NCBI RefSeq assembly: GCF_000619925.1
Contig: NZ_JHVB01000011.1
Location: 40,030-104,029 of the forward strand
DNA from: Treponema sp. C6A8
GTDB lineage: Bacteria; Spirochaetota; Spirochaetia; Treponematales; Treponemataceae
Reading direction: 5' to 3'
Length of the DNA stretch: 64,000 nucleotides
Below, one piece after another: positions 62,383-64,000 of the stretch; within the stretch, counting starts at the first letter, position 1, and the number at the start of each line of letters is the position of its first letter. Below the pieces are notes generated by a model that saw nothing but the letters and a program-made list of their open reading frames with translations, was not told where the DNA came from and searched no databases. The translations under genes and the position numbers were made by a program.

Positions 62383-63129
62383 ATGGAATGGTTTGAATCT
62401 GAAGATTTCTGGAAAAACTACGGCCCCATTATGTTCGACGAAGCCCACTGGGCAGAAGCTCCAGCTGTTGCTGACCGAGTAAAAAAACTTGCAGGTCTGA
62501 AAGACGGAGACACCATTCTTGATGCCGGCTGCGGAGTAGGGCGCATTAGTGTAGAACTGGCTGCTCTGGACCTTAAGGTAACCGGCACTGATATAATTCA
62601 GGCTGAACTTGATACCGCCGCAGAATCTGCCCGTGATGAAGGCGTTGAAATTGAATTTGTAAAAGCCGATATGAGAAAGTGGTGCCGCCCGGCCGCCTTT
62701 GACTGCGTTGTAAACCTTTATACTTCCTTCGGCTACTGTGACACTGTCGAAGAGGACATGGCATATTTAAAGAATATGTGTGACTGCGTGCGGGAAGGGG
62801 GCACTTTCATTTTTGAAGGCACTACCCGCGAAATTGCCGCCATGTATTTTACCGAAGGCGAATGGTTCGAACGTGCCGGTTACACAGTTCTTACTGAGTT
62901 CGGTGTTGTCGGCGCCTGGGAAGGCCTCCGATCCAAATGGATATTAATCGATAAAGAGGGAATGCGCCCCCGCATAGAACACGAATTCGTCCAGCGCCTT
63001 TACCCTGCAAGCTTCCTCCGTGATAAGCTTTTAGAATTCGGCTTCAGCCAGGTTCAGGTTTACGGAGACTGGGAAGAATCTCCTTACGACCACAAGGCCG
63101 CTACCTGCGTAATTGTCGCAAAGATGTAG
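62383..63129 (+). CDS. Class I SAM-dependent methyltransferase
   Basis: 248 residues from ATG 62383 (MEWFESEDFWKNYGP), with SD AAGGGAG at the right distance; the ATG at 62374 lies within the SD region. SAM-binding motif I ILDAGCGVGRISVELA, motif II region VTGTDIIQAE, FVKADMRKW and FDCVVNLYTSFGYCDTVEED. Looks like the ubiE/cyclopropane-type small-molecule methyltransferase group; substrate not known. Stands alone after P4. Convergent with the next gene. Confidence 0.88.
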   Translation: MEWFESEDFWKNYGPIMFDEAHWAEAPAVADRVKKLAGLKDGDTILDAGCGVGRISVELAALDLKVTGTDIIQAELDTAAESARDEGVEIEFVKADMRKWCRPAAFDCVVNLYTSFGYCDTVEEDMAYLKNMCDCVREGGTFIFEGTTREIAAMYFTEGEWFERAGYTVLTEFGVVGAWEGLRSKWILIDKEGMRPRIEHEFVQRLYPASFLRDKLLEFGFSQVQVYGDWEESPYDHKAATCVIVAKM

Positions 63130-63146
63130 AAGGAATTCATAACTTC

Positions 63147-63506
63147 TTATAGCCTCAGTTTCACAAGAAAACTTCCTGCACTTCCGATACAGACTCCTCC
63201 GCAAAAGCCGAACAAAAAGTATCTTGCCTTAAGCTTTGATGGCGGATTTTGCAGGGCAAAGTTCTGACCGTTACAATATCCTTCCTTATAGCCGCACTTC
63301 CAACCGGCAGAATAGGCTTCTTTTATATAGTTTTCCGAAAGGGCGTTCAGTTCATTTACAAGGTTCTGGACTTCTGCATCCGTCCAAAGTCTTTCTGTAA
63401 ATTCGTTCTGCGTCTTTTCTGTACTTACTGGCAAGCTCTGTGCATTCAGCATTGCAAGCGTCACCGTAAAGGCCGTAAGGCATACCAGAACCTTTTTTAA
63501 CTTCAT
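63147..63506 (-). CDS. Small secreted protein with C-terminal hydrophobic tail
   Basis: 119 residues from ATG 63506 (MKLKKVLVCLTAFTVTLAML, signal peptide) with SD GGGGG; the start at 63524 is upstream of the SD. The middle has EVQNLVNELNALSENYIKEA and CGYKEGYCNG; a C-terminal segment (about 98-118, FLFGFCGGVCIGSAGSFLV) may be a second membrane anchor. No known family. A second overlapping frame upstream (63352-63597) is discussed separately. Confidence 0.55.
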   Translation of the reverse strand: MKLKKVLVCLTAFTVTLAMLNAQSLPVSTEKTQNEFTERLWTDAEVQNLVNELNALSENYIKEAYSAGWKCGYKEGYCNGQNFALQNPPSKLKARYFLFGFCGGVCIGSAGSFLVKLRL

Positions 63507-63621
63507 TTTTACCCCCATTTGCATTTTGTTTTTTCAGGCAGAGTGCAAGGGCGGCGGCAGCCCCCGCAAAGAAAAAGGCTGAAAATTGTAATTTCATAAG
63601 TCAGTTATTTTAAGGTACCTT

Positions 63622-63660
63622 CCCCGGGTTCAGATTTAAACTTCTGAATCCGGGGATTTT
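63622..63660 (+). terminator. Terminator-like hairpin, plus strand
   Basis: Stem CCCCGGGTTCAGA (63622-63634) pairs with TCTGAATCCGGGG (63643-63655), followed by ATTTTTTG. No plus-strand gene reads directly into it; it could stop antisense or read-through transcription. Confidence 0.65.
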
Positions 63661-63677
63661 TTGTACTATCTGGCCAT

Positions 63678-63804
63678 AAAGGGCTTTCTACTTTGCGGTA
63701 AAGTCGAAAGCCTTTTATGGCAAAGGGCTTTCAGTTTCAGAGCAAAGTTGAAAGTACCAGGTGTTAAAAGTGAAAGGGCTTTGCCGCAAAGTAGAAAGCC
63801 CTTT
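63678..63804. repeat. Inverted-repeat element P5
   Basis: 26-base arms with one mismatch: AAAGGGCTTTCTACTTTGCG continuing GTAAAG (63678-63703) and its complement CTTTGCCGCAAAGTAGAAAG continuing CCCTTT (63779-63804). Between are further copies of GGGCTTTC/GAAAGCC and GCAAAG. No ORF; related words (AAGTCTTTGGGG, GAGCAAAG) continue to about 63855. Confidence 0.65.
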
Positions 63805-63944
63805 GCTCTAAAAGTCTTTGGGGTTTGCAGAAAAGCACAAAGTCCTATGCTCTAAAGCCCGGTAACCTTGGTTATTAATTCTCATATTATATATAACAAT
63901 TTATTAATATTTGTTATTATTTGAAAAATTTTTGGAGAGAAAAA

Positions 63945-64000
63945 GTGAGTAATTTTAAAACATGCCTGTATTCAAACAGTCAGGTATTAACAAGGAAACA
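63945..64000 (+). CDS. Start of a gene cut by the window end
   Basis: GTG at 63945 with SD GGAGAG eight bases before opens a frame reading V/MSNFKTCLYSNSQVLTRK to the window end. AT-rich upstream. Too short to recognise. Real start likely because of the SD and spacing. Confidence 0.5.
   Translation, partial: MSNFKTCLYSNSQVLTRK

Larger units (their letters stand above)
63507..63944. other. Intergenic region with terminator and element P5
   Basis: 438 bases between the small secreted gene and the next gene start. Holds the hairpin at 63622-63660, P5 (63678-63804) and an AT-rich tail (63860-63930) that should carry the promoter of the following gene. No certain gene seen. Confidence 0.45.

Noticed and set aside
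63660..63860. CRISPR array
   Set aside because: The repeats are inverted and irregularly spaced, with no equal-length spacers and no cas genes.

Overview
The window looks like chromosomal DNA of a host-associated (gut or rumen type) Treponema. This is inferred from gene content and style, not from a database search. The signs are a moderate-to-low GC genome, aromatic-terminated outer-membrane barrel and NADase-type glycan-binding secreted proteins, HflK/HflC with a Treponema-like companion gene, SUF as the only Fe-S assembly system in view, several GGDEF proteins, a flagellin-modification-type DUF115 protein, and many SD-led genes with TTG or GTG starts.

Layout. 1-1,000: a YafQ-type toxin (cut by the window edge) with its antitoxin, then two decayed ORF tails. 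1,100-9,700: a secreted glycan-binding protein, flavin reductase, iron alcohol dehydrogenase, a LysR regulator divergent from metE, an EamA permease and an acyl-CoA carboxyltransferase. 9,900-13,600: an AT-rich accessory patch of small secreted or lipo-proteins, an Xre regulator and a PIN-toxin pair. 13,600-23,250: a membrane diguanylate cyclase, a pseudokinase-like membrane protein followed by hflC-hflK, and divergently a DUF4230 protein with a heterodimeric ABC exporter. 23,250-33,800: envelope and cell-wall genes (outer-membrane barrel, DUF115 motility-associated glycosyltransferase family protein, PBP2/FtsI-type transpeptidase, LysM-M23 peptidase, zinc ribbon, propeller-deacetylase protein) and an elongation factor G.

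33,830-40,330: tRNA-Leu, a decayed YugP-type peptidase, a nitroreductase, tRNA-Arg and the operon sufC-sufB-sufD-sufS-sufU. 40,450-49,300: a uracil-permease-family transporter, a DUF2974 hydrolase, an FHA-phosphoesterase-Ser/Thr kinase signalling group, Lon and a HAD phosphatase. 49,300-54,070: two GGDEF proteins (one a FIST sensor), a C_GCAxxG_C_C protein, a YigZ-family protein and a DUF4160/DUF2442 pair. 54,300-64,000: an AT-rich secreted repeat protein, a short ParC, RsgA, MutS2, a methyltransferase, a small secreted protein and the start of one further gene.

Three patterns cut across the genes. (1) A GC-rich intergenic repeat occurs at least six times. In three cases (sufS, sufC, parC) the gene's TAG stop codon is itself the first triplet of the repeat's AGGTT-rich arm, so the element sits exactly on the stop codon, twice inside the suf operon. 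(2) Five large imperfect palindromes (about 130-150 bp) lie between genes; three share a common end. (3) Several regulatory genes (lon, FHA, sufC, two GGDEF genes, DUF4230, the 54,300 protein) have a good -10 box 6-8 bases before ATG and no ribosome-binding site, which predicts leaderless mRNAs.
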